DNA of 5,656 nt from contig JAIRLK010000148.1 of NCBI GenBank assembly GCA_031259515.1, positions 1 to 5,656 on the forward strand, read 5' to 3'. Source of the stretch: Treponema sp. Its GTDB lineage: Bacteria; Spirochaetota; Spirochaetia; Treponematales; Breznakiellaceae. The notes under the pieces are model-generated. The model made no database searches. It saw only the letters and a list, made by a program, of their open reading frames with translations, and was not told the DNA's origin. Positions 1-5,656 of this stretch are shown one piece after another; the stretch's first letter is position 1, and each line of letters starts with the position of its first letter. The position numbers and the translations under genes are program-made.

Positions 1-139
1 CTTAACTTATTGACAGCGGTACTGGCAACTCAAGGGCAAAGGCTTAGAGGAAGGCAGAGCGGAAGAACCTAAGGAACAGTTCCTAAGCGGGTACGGGAAG
101 GAGACCGGAGGTTAAAGCCTTGGGGCTTTGATTCGTCTT
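1..139. other. Left-edge stretch without a recognised gene
   Basis: Plus-strand frame 1 is open from the window edge to a TAA at 70-72, giving about 23 residues beginning LNLLTAVLAT. This could be the tail of a gene lying mostly outside the window, but the sequence is not recognisable. The first 20 bases match the reverse complement of 2534-2553 at 17 of 20 positions. The imperfect palindrome AGGAACAGTTCCT lies at 72-84, and its GGAACAGT core also occurs in the right arm of the 2518-2670 element. I infer a possible decayed insertion-sequence end. No tRNA or other known RNA was recognised. Confidence 0.3.
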
Positions 140-141
140 TT
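111..141 (+). terminator. Candidate weak hairpin terminator
   Basis: AAAGCC (114-119) pairs with GGCTTT (124-129) around a TTGG loop. Three more outer pairs, two of them G-U, lengthen the stem to 111-132. A short pyrimidine run ending TCTTTT follows at 136-141. The T tract is interrupted, so this would be a weak intrinsic terminator for something transcribed rightward from beyond the left edge. Read on the minus strand no U tract follows the stem, so it does not look like a terminator for the gene ending at 140. Confidence 0.3.
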
Positions 142-1384
142 AAAATGTTACCCCTATCCATTTTTTGGGATCGGCGTTGTCGGCGGCGATAAGGCCCGGG
201 GCAACCGGAGCGGTAGTTTCCGCCACAAGCCAATTTTTGCCCTCCGCCTCAAACCGCGCGCCGGGGCCGTCCAGGTCGGCCAGGCCCATGGCATGGCTGT
301 ATTCCCGGGAAACCATGATGGCCGCCGGGATGTTGGCGTGTCCTAAAACGATGGCCCAAAGAATGGCCCGGCTGTCGCAGTCTCCCCGTCCTTCCAGGGC
401 GGCACTTACGGGGTTCACGAAGTCGCTGCCCAAAAAGCTCCGTTCGTAGGCGAAGGACTGTACCCAGGCAAGGGCTTTGGCGGCGGTTTCCCTATCTCGC
501 CCGGCGGTATACTCCGCTTCGGCGCCGGTCTTTTGGCCGTTACCGGTTTCGTCTCCCGTTGCGCCCAAATGCCAGCTCCGTTCCAGGGCGAAAGCCGCGT
601 CCGCCAGGCGATCCCAGGCATCCCGGTATATCATGCGGTAGAACCGTATCCATGCTTCCCGCCATTTGGGGCCTTCCGCGTCCCGGCGCAGTACCTCAAA
701 CTCCCGGTCCGCCAGGGCTTGGGCCGCTTCGGCGTCAATCTCGTAGAACAGGGCCCAGGCCTGTATATTCGCCAAGGTTACCCGCCGGGAAGATTCCCGG
801 GGAAAGGCGAATTCCGTCATGGGACCCGGCGCCCGTTCATCCGAAGGAGCGGGGGCTATCGAATCCAGGGCGGAAACGGCCAGAAGTCCCAGATCAGCCT
901 TATCCGCCGGGCCATAGGCCAGAGCCGCCAGAAACGGGGGCGGCCCCCCGTCTTTTTTCTCAAGCTCCGTACAGAAACCCCAGCCGGAGTAGGGCTGCGC
1001 CCCCCGGTCGGGTTGGGCGAAATTCAATTCCAGTATCGCCGCCTGCCGGCCCCGGTAGGTAAAGACGCTGACATCCCCCCGGTTCCCCAGGCGCTTTTGA
1101 ACATCTTCCGCCAGGGCTTGTACTGACCGGTAAGCGCCACCGGGGTAAACGATCAGATCAACCGCCGCCCCTTCACCGGTGATAAAAGAAAACCGGTTCC
1201 GCCCGTCTCCGCCTGAGTAAACATAGGCTTCCGGCAGGTCTATTCTGAATCCCCAGGTAGGGGAAACAAGGGGTTCCGCCCTAATGCTTGCTTGGGAGAT
1301 GGAGAATAAAAGAAGGAATAACCACACGCCTGCCGGCTCCCCCGCAATGGACCGGTGAAACCGGGAATTCAAATTGAACATCAT
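140..1384 (-). CDS. Exported transglutaminase-like protein
   Basis: Predicted exported protein of about 414 residues. The open frame extends to an ATG at 1486 (448 aa), but the ATG-ATG pair at 1379-1384 places a signal peptide at the N terminus: a basic n-region, the hydrophobic core VWLFLLLFSIS, and a probable cleavage after SIRA. The first 34 codons of the longer frame cross AT-rich, repeat-bearing DNA and look non-coding. No start has a good ribosome binding site. GTG 1327 has GGGGGAG nine bases upstream, but starting there would remove the basic n-region. The N-terminal half, from about PTWGFRIDLPEAY to SALDSI, is a beta-rich region resembling PsbP/MOG1-type domains, which is an inference. 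The C-terminal 90 residues carry GRGDCDSRAILWAI (Cys370 in 448-aa numbering), YSHAMGLADL (His398) and WLVAETT (Glu423), the layout of a transglutaminase/papain-like core. Glu stands where the usual DxT aspartate would be. It may act on periplasmic protein or peptidoglycan; the substrate is unknown. It is transcribed divergently from the operon at 1540. Confidence 0.82.
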   Translation of the reverse strand: MMFNLNSRFHRSIAGEPAGVWLFLLLFSISQASIRAEPLVSPTWGFRIDLPEAYVYSGGDGRNRFSFITGEGAAVDLIVYPGGAYRSVQALAEDVQKRLGNRGDVSVFTYRGRQAAILELNFAQPDRGAQPYSGWGFCTELEKKDGGPPPFLAALAYGPADKADLGLLAVSALDSIAPAPSDERAPGPMTEFAFPRESSRRVTLANIQAWALFYEIDAEAAQALADREFEVLRRDAEGPKWREAWIRFYRMIYRDAWDRLADAAFALERSWHLGATGDETGNGQKTGAEAEYTAGRDRETAAKALAWVQSFAYERSFLGSDFVNPVSAALEGRGDCDSRAILWAIVLGHANIPAAIMVSREYSHAMGLADLDGPGARFEAEGKNWLVAETTAPVAPGLIAADNADPKKWIGVTF

Positions 1385-1420
1385 AATAGTATAGTATCGG
1401 TTATAGCGTGTTATAGCGGG
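1385..1420 (-). promoter_or_regulatory. AT-rich tandem repeat, possible promoter or operator
   Basis: Directly upstream of the preferred start of the transglutaminase-like gene are two 10-bp tandem units, TTATAGCGTG and TTATAGCGGG (1401-1420), next to ATAGTATAGTAT. Read on the minus strand these give TATAAC twice and TATACT once, all resembling the -10 hexamer. No TTGACA-like box lies at 16-18 bp from any of them, so the promoter call is weak. A 10-bp period equals about one helical turn, which would suit a dimeric regulator. Confidence 0.25.
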
Positions 1421-1529
1421 AGGCTCTTTCAAAACTTGGGGTTTGAAACGGGTCATGGGCGGATGGTTCCACCTGAATTTTTCCATTCGAATTTTTTTCT
1501 ATTGAGTTTTTTATCGTGATTTTTTTATC

Positions 1530-1534
1530 GGAGG
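1530..1534 (+). promoter_or_regulatory. Ribosome binding site that sets a TTG start
   Basis: GGAGG sits five bases before TTG 1540-1542. The in-frame GTG at 1516 has only T-rich sequence before it and no Shine-Dalgarno match. This decides the start of the pseudouridine synthase. Confidence 0.75.
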
Positions 1535-1539
1535 TTGTT

Positions 1540-2184
1540 TTGAAGCGCGTTGCCCTTCTGTTTGAAAATGATGACTGCCTGGTTCTGAATAAGCCCGCCG
1601 GCCTGTCGGTTCAGGGCGGGAAAAGTGTAGGGGTTTCCCTGGACTCCCTGCTCTCAGGCGAATGGTCGCCCCGGCCCCTCCTGGTTCACCGGCTGGACAA
1701 GGACACGTCGGGGGTCATCCTGGTGGCCAAGACCGCCTGGGCCGCCGTCCGTTTTTCCGCCCTCTTTGCCGGGGAGGGAGGCCGGTTTGCCCGTAAGCAA
1801 TACCTTGCCGTATGCGCCGGACAGCCGGAACAAGAGGAGGGGCGCATCAGGGAGGAACTGGAGATACGGGGGAAGGGCAAATACGCGGAGACAAGCTACC
1901 GGGTAGTGTCGGGCAAAGAGGGGTTTTCCCTGTTGGAACTGGAGTTAGGGACAGGCCGTATGCACCAGATACGCCGGCACCTGGCGCTCATCGGGCATCC
2001 GGTTTTAGGGGATGACAAGTACGGGGACTTTAGGCTGAATAAGGAATTGCGAAGGACCAGGGGGATCAGGCGGCTCCTCCTCCACGCCTCCCGGCTTGTC
2101 ATAAGCGCCGAAGCCCTGGGGTATCCTCTGGACGTGCAAGCCCCCCTGCCTGAGTATTTTTCGCCCTTTGCAAATCCCGGCTAA
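1540..2184 (+). CDS. RluA-family RNA pseudouridine synthase
   Basis: Converts specific uridines in rRNA or tRNA to pseudouridine in the cytoplasm. The protein has 214 residues from the TTG start chosen by the GGAGG site; an eight-residue longer form from GTG 1516 is less likely. The family hallmarks appear in order: ENDDCLVLNKPAGLSV near the N terminus; HRLDKDTSG at about 50-58, with the catalytic aspartate at 53; KQYLAVC at 86-92; GRMHQIRRHLA at 139-149; HPVLGDDKYG at 153-162; and LLLHASRL near the C terminus. There is no S4 RNA-binding domain, so it belongs with the short single-domain members rather than RluC/RluD. The exact target uridine cannot be read from the sequence. It is probably the first gene of the plus-strand operon, with the next gene 17 bp after its stop. 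Confidence 0.93.
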   Translation: MKRVALLFENDDCLVLNKPAGLSVQGGKSVGVSLDSLLSGEWSPRPLLVHRLDKDTSGVILVAKTAWAAVRFSALFAGEGGRFARKQYLAVCAGQPEQEEGRIREELEIRGKGKYAETSYRVVSGKEGFSLLELELGTGRMHQIRRHLALIGHPVLGDDKYGDFRLNKELRRTRGIRRLLLHASRLVISAEALGYPLDVQAPLPEYFSPFANPG

Positions 2185-2201
2185 CCGGGTATGATAGACG
2201 T

Positions 2202-2495
2202 ATGTGCTGGTTTTGCGGCTCTCCTATTACCGAAAACGAACCCTTGGGGCGGTCCTTCCGTTGCGCCCAGTGTGGGAAGGATCTGCGTTCATGCCGGAAT
2301 TGCCGGTTCTACCTCCCCGGTATCCGGGCAGACTGTGGGGAATCCCACGCCGACCCGGTGGGGGACAAGGAACGGGGGAATTTTTGCGATTGGTTCTCTC
2401 TGGACCCCAGGTTCCGTTCCGCTGCCTCCGGGGAGCGGAAGGCCCGGGACGCGGCGGTTTCCGCCCGGTCGGCCTTCGATGATCTGTTTAATTGA
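2202..2495 (+). CDS. Small eight-cysteine zinc-ribbon protein
   Basis: 97-residue cytoplasmic protein of unknown function. It has CxxC at 2-5 (CWFC), CxxC at 21-24 (CAQC), CxxC at 31-34 (CRNC), and single cysteines at 45 and 62. Eight cysteines in this layout could bind two zinc ions. The block from RSCRNCRFYLPG to DPVGDKERGNFCDWFSL resembles a small conserved protein family I recall from spirochaetes and some other Gram-negative bacteria, with the consensus CRNCRFYDPG...DKERANFCDYF; no function is known to me. The last 30 residues are charged and alanine-rich and look unstructured. The start lies 17 bp after the preceding stop with no clear ribosome binding site, so it probably depends on translation from upstream. 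A direct repeat crosses its stop codon. Confidence 0.82.
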   Translation: MCWFCGSPITENEPLGRSFRCAQCGKDLRSCRNCRFYLPGIRADCGESHADPVGDKERGNFCDWFSLDPRFRSAASGERKARDAAVSARSAFDDLFN

Positions 2496-2506
2496 CGATC
2501 TGTTTA
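2481..2506 (+). repeat. Short direct repeat over a stop codon
   Basis: GATCTGTTTA occurs at 2481-2490 and again at 2497-2506, a 16-bp period with the zinc-ribbon stop codon TGA (2493-2495) between the copies. It looks like a small slippage duplication at the 3' end of that gene and lies immediately left of the inverted-repeat element. Confidence 0.5.
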
Positions 2507-2517
2507 TTGTTTATGTT

Positions 2518-2670
2518 TAGAGGTTGTTTCAAAACCACCGTCAACAAGTTAAGGAGGGGTCGGACTTGCTCCGGCCCTTCGGCCCTCCGCCGCCCCCTCT
2601 TTGGGTTTCGAATTGACCGCGACAGCGGTTTTGCCTCCATAACGCCCCCGGAGTTTTGGAACAGTCTCTA
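2518..2670. repeat. MITE-like inverted-repeat element before murI
   Basis: A 153-bp segment bounded by 18-bp inverted arms, 2518-2535 and 2653-2670. They match at 15 of 18 positions, and the three differences are transitions that become G-U pairs in RNA, so the arms could pair fully in a transcript. Both outer ends are TA, which could be a duplicated TA target or part of the arms. Inside are a 9-bp stem (2551-2559 with 2594-2602), a CGGA/TCCG hairpin, and ACCGC-GACA-GCGGT followed by TTTT (2616-2632). No protein is evident. The arm core, GTTGTTTCAAAAC and GTTTTGGAACAGT, resembles ends seen on several bacterial insertion sequences. I infer a non-autonomous element or a decayed IS. The alternative is a native structured leader for murI. 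Confidence 0.45.
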
Positions 2671-3515
2671 TGGATAAACGGCCTGTTCTGTTTTTGGATT
2701 CCGGCATAGGGGGACTTCCCTACTGCGGGTATTTTCACCGACGCAATCCTGATGAATCCCTGATCTATACGGCGGACCGGGCGAATTTTCCCTACGGCCC
2801 CAAAGACAAGGATGAATTAGCCGCCGCGCTTACCGCCCTGACCTCTTCCCTGCGGGAAGCCTTCCGCCCCAAACTTGCCGCCCTGGTCTGCAACACCGCC
2901 TCGGTGTCGGCCTTGACGGTTCTCAGGGAAACCTTTCCGGACCTTCCTTTTGTGGGTACCGTTCCGGCGGTAAAACCGGCGGTACTCGGAAGCGTGAGCC
3001 GAAAGATCGGCATCCTGGGAACTGAGCGGACCGTGGCCGATCCTTGCATAGGGGAGCTTGCCGCCCGGTACGGAAAGGACTGCGCGGTTATCGCCCTGGC
3101 GGCCCCCAAGCTTGTGGAATGGGTGGAATACCGCCATGCCGGCGCGACGGCGGAGGAGCGGCGCGATGCGGTGGATCCCTCTGTGGATTACTTTAGAAAA
3201 CAGGGCGCCGACGCCCTGGTCCTGGGGTGTACGCATTTCCTCTTTTTGAAGAATGAATTCAAGGCGGCCGCCGGGCCCGGCATACGGGTCTACGATTCCA
3301 TGGAAGGGGTTTCCCGGCGCATAGAAACCCTCCTTGAAGAGCAGGACCTCCGCGCCCCTTCTCCCGCCGGGCCGGAGACAGGCGCGCCGCTTGCGGATAA
3401 GCCGGCCAACCTCCTCATCGTAACCGGCCCGTCTTCGGCGGACGGGGACGGTGTTTGGCAGACCCGCGCCCGGCAATTCGGTCTGGTCCTGGGCGCTTTA
3501 GCAAGCCCGGCGTGA
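2670..3515 (+). CDS. murI: Glutamate racemase
   Basis: Interconverts L- and D-glutamate without cofactor, supplying D-glutamate for the peptidoglycan stem peptide in the cytoplasm. The protein has 281 residues. Key features are DSGIGGL at 10-16; NFPYG at 39-43; LVCNTAS with catalytic Cys74; LVEWVE near 148-153, in place of the usual VPLVE; and LGCTHF with the second catalytic Cys187 and His189. It departs from textbook MurI in ADRANFPYG and in a proline/alanine-rich insert at about 228-245 before the last strand, so it is a divergent but apparently intact member. The start is fixed at ATG 2670: an in-frame TAA lies at 2640-2642 and no other start codon falls between. There is no normally spaced ribosome binding site; the nearest GGAG is 16 bases upstream, inside the repeat element. 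Its stop overlaps the rsgA start. Confidence 0.95.
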   Translation: MDKRPVLFLDSGIGGLPYCGYFHRRNPDESLIYTADRANFPYGPKDKDELAAALTALTSSLREAFRPKLAALVCNTASVSALTVLRETFPDLPFVGTVPAVKPAVLGSVSRKIGILGTERTVADPCIGELAARYGKDCAVIALAAPKLVEWVEYRHAGATAEERRDAVDPSVDYFRKQGADALVLGCTHFLFLKNEFKAAAGPGIRVYDSMEGVSRRIETLLEEQDLRAPSPAGPETGAPLADKPANLLIVTGPSSADGDGVWQTRARQFGLVLGALASPA

Positions 3516-4486
3516 GGGATACTATCAAGGGCCAAGTGATCCGGGGTTCCCGGAACATCTTCTTCGTCCGCGCCGAAGGCGGGGCAGGGGAGGGGAAAGC
3601 CGAAATTGAGTGCCGGATCAAGGGAAAGGTTCTAAAAGGGGTGGAGGGCTTTTACAACCCCCTGGCGCCCGGAGATTGGGTAAGTCTGGAACGGGACCCC
3701 TCCCATCCGGGAAACGGTCTTATTTTGGCGCTGGAAGAGCGGCGGAACCGGTTCACCAGACGTAACCAGCAGGGCTTCGACCGCAACCGGTCCACGCTGC
3801 CCCAAATCCTGGCGGCCAATGTTGACGCCCTTTTCTGTGTCTGTACCCCGGCTTCTCCTCCCTGGCGGCCCCGGTTCCTGGACCGTTTGCTCCTTCAGGC
3901 GGATATAGCCCGCATCCCCGCCTGGATCGTCTGTAACAAGTGGGACCTCTTTCAGGAAGACGCGGACGTAGAAGAGCGGCTTGAGGACTTCCGGCGTATC
4001 GGCTATCCTGTCATTAGGGTTTCGGCCAGGACCGGCGAGGGGCTGGAGGAACTGCGGGTAGCCGCCGCCGGACGCCTTTCGGCGCTGATAGGCCAGTCCG
4101 GGGTGGGAAAGTCCAGTCTTATCAATGCCCTCCTGGGGGAAAACCGGCAGAAAGTCGGCGCCGTCAATGAAAAGTACGACCGGGGTAACCACATTACCTC
4201 CATGTCCGTCCTTTTGGAAGATCCGGGGCGTTCTACCGCTTTTATTGATACCCCCGGCATACGTCGGTTCCTCCCGGACGGGATTTCTTCTGACGAGGTG
4301 GAATTGTACATGAGGGAATTCGCCCCCCTTGCGGGGAAGTGCGGCTTCGGCTTTTCCTGCGCCCACCGTACGGAACCGGGCTGTAAGATCATGGAAGCCG
4401 TACACGCCGGGGTCATCCATGAGGACCGGTACGAAAGTTTCCTGAGAATCAAGGATGAATTAACGGGAAAAGCGGTCAATGAATGA
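3512..4486 (+). CDS. rsgA: Small ribosomal subunit biogenesis GTPase RsgA
   Basis: Circularly permuted GTPase that binds late 30S precursors, checks the decoding centre and leaves on GTP hydrolysis. The GTG start at 3512 gives 324 residues beginning VRDTIKGQVIRG, as family members begin. An upstream in-frame TTG (3455) would add 19 residues lying wholly within murI and is rejected. Domains in order: an N-terminal OB fold (about 1-75), then the G motifs in permuted order: G4 NKWD 142-145, G5 SARTGEG 171-177, G1 GQSGVGKSS 194-202, the switch I segment GNHITS 224-229 with the conserved His, and G3 DTPG 246-249. The C-terminal zinc site is Cys277, Cys283, His285 and Cys291. All catalytic elements are present. 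GTG shares bases with the murI TGA (GTGA), so translation is probably coupled; no ribosome binding site is visible. Confidence 0.96.
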   Translation: MRDTIKGQVIRGSRNIFFVRAEGGAGEGKAEIECRIKGKVLKGVEGFYNPLAPGDWVSLERDPSHPGNGLILALEERRNRFTRRNQQGFDRNRSTLPQILAANVDALFCVCTPASPPWRPRFLDRLLLQADIARIPAWIVCNKWDLFQEDADVEERLEDFRRIGYPVIRVSARTGEGLEELRVAAAGRLSALIGQSGVGKSSLINALLGENRQKVGAVNEKYDRGNHITSMSVLLEDPGRSTAFIDTPGIRRFLPDGISSDEVELYMREFAPLAGKCGFGFSCAHRTEPGCKIMEAVHAGVIHEDRYESFLRIKDELTGKAVNE

Positions 4487-5656
4487 GAAGACGCTGAAAC
4501 TTCTGGAATTTGATACCATCCGCGCCCGGGTGGCAGCCTTCGCCCTGAGCGGGGAAGCGGCTCGGCGTATTGCCGCCGACCTTCCTCTGCGGGAATTCCC
4601 GGCTGTCCAGGAGCTTAAACGCCGGGTTTCCCTCATGCTGGACCGCCTCAATTCCGGGGACGAGGATCCCCGGGGAAGCCTTCCGGACATAGCCGCCGTA
4701 TTCGCAAAACTGGACGTTGAAGGCGCGGTTCTGGAGCAGGATGAAGCCTATGCCCTGGGCATCTTTGTGGAGCGGGGGGAGGCTTTTAGAAAGTGGCTTT
4801 GCCTGTCTGCGGACAGGTCCCTTCCATCTCTGATCGGGGGCATCCCCGATTGTTCCGCCCTGGCCGGGGAGGTGTTCCGGGTTCTGGACCGGGACGGCAA
4901 GCTCAGGGACCTGCCGGAATTCAGGGACATAAAACGGCGGATTCAGTCGCTGAAAGGGGACCTGGACGCGCTGGTATCACGGTACACAACCAACGAGGAA
5001 ACCCGGCGTATGCTTCAATCCGTCGTCCCCTCCCAAAGGGACGGACGGGTGGTCCTGGCCCTTAAATCCAACTTCCGGGGCCGTATCAGAGGCATCGTTC
5101 ATGAAGTTTCCGCCACGGGGCAAACGCTCTTTCTGGAACCCGATGAGGTGATCGAAAAGAACAACGACATCCTTATTGAGGAGCGGCGGCTTGATGCCGA
5201 GATACGCCGGGTCTTCCGAGAACTGACCGGCTGTCTAAAAAATGGACGCGAGCCTCTGGAGGACTTCCATGACCGGATCATAGACCTGGAAATCCTCCGC
5301 GCCCGGGCCCGGTATTCCCATGATATACGGGGTAATTTCGCTAAGGATATTTCGGATCCCGCCTTGTTATGCGCCCGGCATCCCCTTTTAGGGAACGGGG
5401 CTGTACCCATAGATTTCGTCATGAATACCCGGACGGTGATCATTACCGGCCCGAACACGGGGGGCAAGACTGCGGCTCTGAAAACCCTGGGCCTCTTTGC
5501 CCTGATGAACCAGTTCGGCCTTGCCCTGCCATCCGGTGAGGGAACGGCCCTTCCGGTTTTCGACGGGGTTTATGCGGACATAGGGGACGAGCAGTCCCTG
5601 AGCCAGTCCCTGTCCACCTTCTCCGCCCACATGACCAATATCGCCGCTATAGCCGG
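4479..5656 (+). CDS. mutS2: MutS2 protein, N-terminal half (runs off window)
   Basis: Starts at ATG 4479, overlapping the last 8 bases of rsgA; the frame stays open to the window edge, giving 392 residues of a protein usually near 780. It begins MNEKTLKLLEFDTI, as MutS2 proteins do. Residues up to about 290 form the core and lever helices, including LKSNFRGRIRGIVHEVSATGQT. The ABC-type ATPase follows with Walker A GPNTGGKT at 324-331, Walker B DIGDEQS at 367-373, and the signature-like SQSLSTFSAHM just after. The rest of the ATPase, the coiled coil and the C-terminal Smr nuclease domain lie beyond the window and cannot be assessed. Known roles of the family are suppression of recombination (Helicobacter) and splitting or rescue of collided ribosomes (Bacillus subtilis). 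Unlike MutS it lacks the mismatch-recognition N-terminal domain. Confidence 0.96.
   Translation, partial: MNEKTLKLLEFDTIRARVAAFALSGEAARRIAADLPLREFPAVQELKRRVSLMLDRLNSGDEDPRGSLPDIAAVFAKLDVEGAVLEQDEAYALGIFVERGEAFRKWLCLSADRSLPSLIGGIPDCSALAGEVFRVLDRDGKLRDLPEFRDIKRRIQSLKGDLDALVSRYTTNEETRRMLQSVVPSQRDGRVVLALKSNFRGRIRGIVHEVSATGQTLFLEPDEVIEKNNDILIEERRLDAEIRRVFRELTGCLKNGREPLEDFHDRIIDLEILRARARYSHDIRGNFAKDISDPALLCARHPLLGNGAVPIDFVMNTRTVIITGPNTGGKTAALKTLGLFALMNQFGLALPSGEGTALPVFDGVYADIGDEQSLSQSLSTFSAHMTNIAAIA

Noticed and set aside
72..120. Possible group II intron or DGR template near the left edge (GTACGGGAAGGAGACCGGAGG)
   Set aside because: It has a loose likeness to intron domain I sequence only. No domain V hairpin, reverse transcriptase or matching variable repeat is present in the window.
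533..1126. Long plus-strand open frames (197 aa, and 167 aa at 559-1062) opposite the transglutaminase-like gene
   Set aside because: They are rich in Pro, Arg and Gly with no motif or ribosome binding site, as expected of antisense frames of a GC-rich gene whose minus-strand protein has recognisable domains.
1502..1529. Promoter for the plus-strand operon from TTGAGT (1502) and TTTATC (1524)
   Set aside because: The -10 match is poor, and the implied transcript start would fall after the GGAGG site that sets the TTG start.
2191..2520. Alternative plus-strand frames over the zinc-ribbon gene (2191-2520 and 2204-2482)
   Set aside because: Only the 2202-2495 frame gives patterned cysteines and the conserved CRNCRFY block.
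2616..2632. ACCGC-GACA-GCGGT hairpin with TTTT as a stand-alone terminator
   Set aside because: The stem is only 5 bp and the T run only 4, and murI follows at once on the same strand. I kept it as an internal part of the inverted-repeat element.
3455..3511. N-terminal extension of rsgA from TTG 3455
   Set aside because: The 19 extra residues lie inside murI and have no counterpart in the family, while GTG 3512 gives the expected IKGQVIRG start.
2817..4420. Minus-strand open frames opposite murI and rsgA (219 aa at 2817-3476, 262 aa at 3632-4420)
   Set aside because: They lie over plus-strand genes with clear catalytic motifs, and the translations look like no protein family.

Overview
The window looks like chromosomal DNA from a GC-rich spirochaete, probably a Treponema-like organism of the termite-gut type. 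The basis is indirect: the MurI variant (ADRANFPYG in place of the usual YFGD...PYG), frequent GTG/TTG starts, and a CRNCRFY-type zinc-ribbon gene. No rRNA or species marker is present, so the genus is an inference.

Layout. Positions 1-139 hold no convincing gene: a short open stretch at the edge, a hairpin, and a 20-base segment that recurs inverted at 2534-2553. Positions 140-1384 (minus strand) encode an exported protein with a C-terminal transglutaminase-like domain. Positions 1385-1539 are an AT-rich divergent intergenic region. From 1540 onward everything reads on the plus strand: an RluA-family pseudouridine synthase, an eight-cysteine zinc-ribbon protein, a 153-bp inverted-repeat element that ends on the start codon of the next gene, glutamate racemase (murI), the ribosome-assembly GTPase rsgA, and the first half of mutS2, which leaves the window at its right edge.

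The plus-strand genes look like one operon. The first two are 17 bp apart, murI and rsgA share 4 bp, and rsgA and mutS2 share 8 bp. Three of the five products act on ribosomes or are linked to them in other bacteria: the RluA-type enzyme modifies rRNA or tRNA, RsgA matures the 30S subunit, and MutS2 is tied to collided-ribosome rescue in Bacillus subtilis. MurI feeds cell-wall synthesis. The only break in this compact layout is the 2496-2669 gap, which is filled almost wholly by the inverted-repeat element.

Most of the window is ordinary housekeeping DNA. I see no CRISPR array, defence system, tRNA, rRNA or intact transposase. The most unusual item is the inverted-repeat element at 2518-2670. 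Its 18-bp arms pair completely if G-U pairs are allowed, it has internal stems, and it leaves murI without a normally spaced ribosome binding site.
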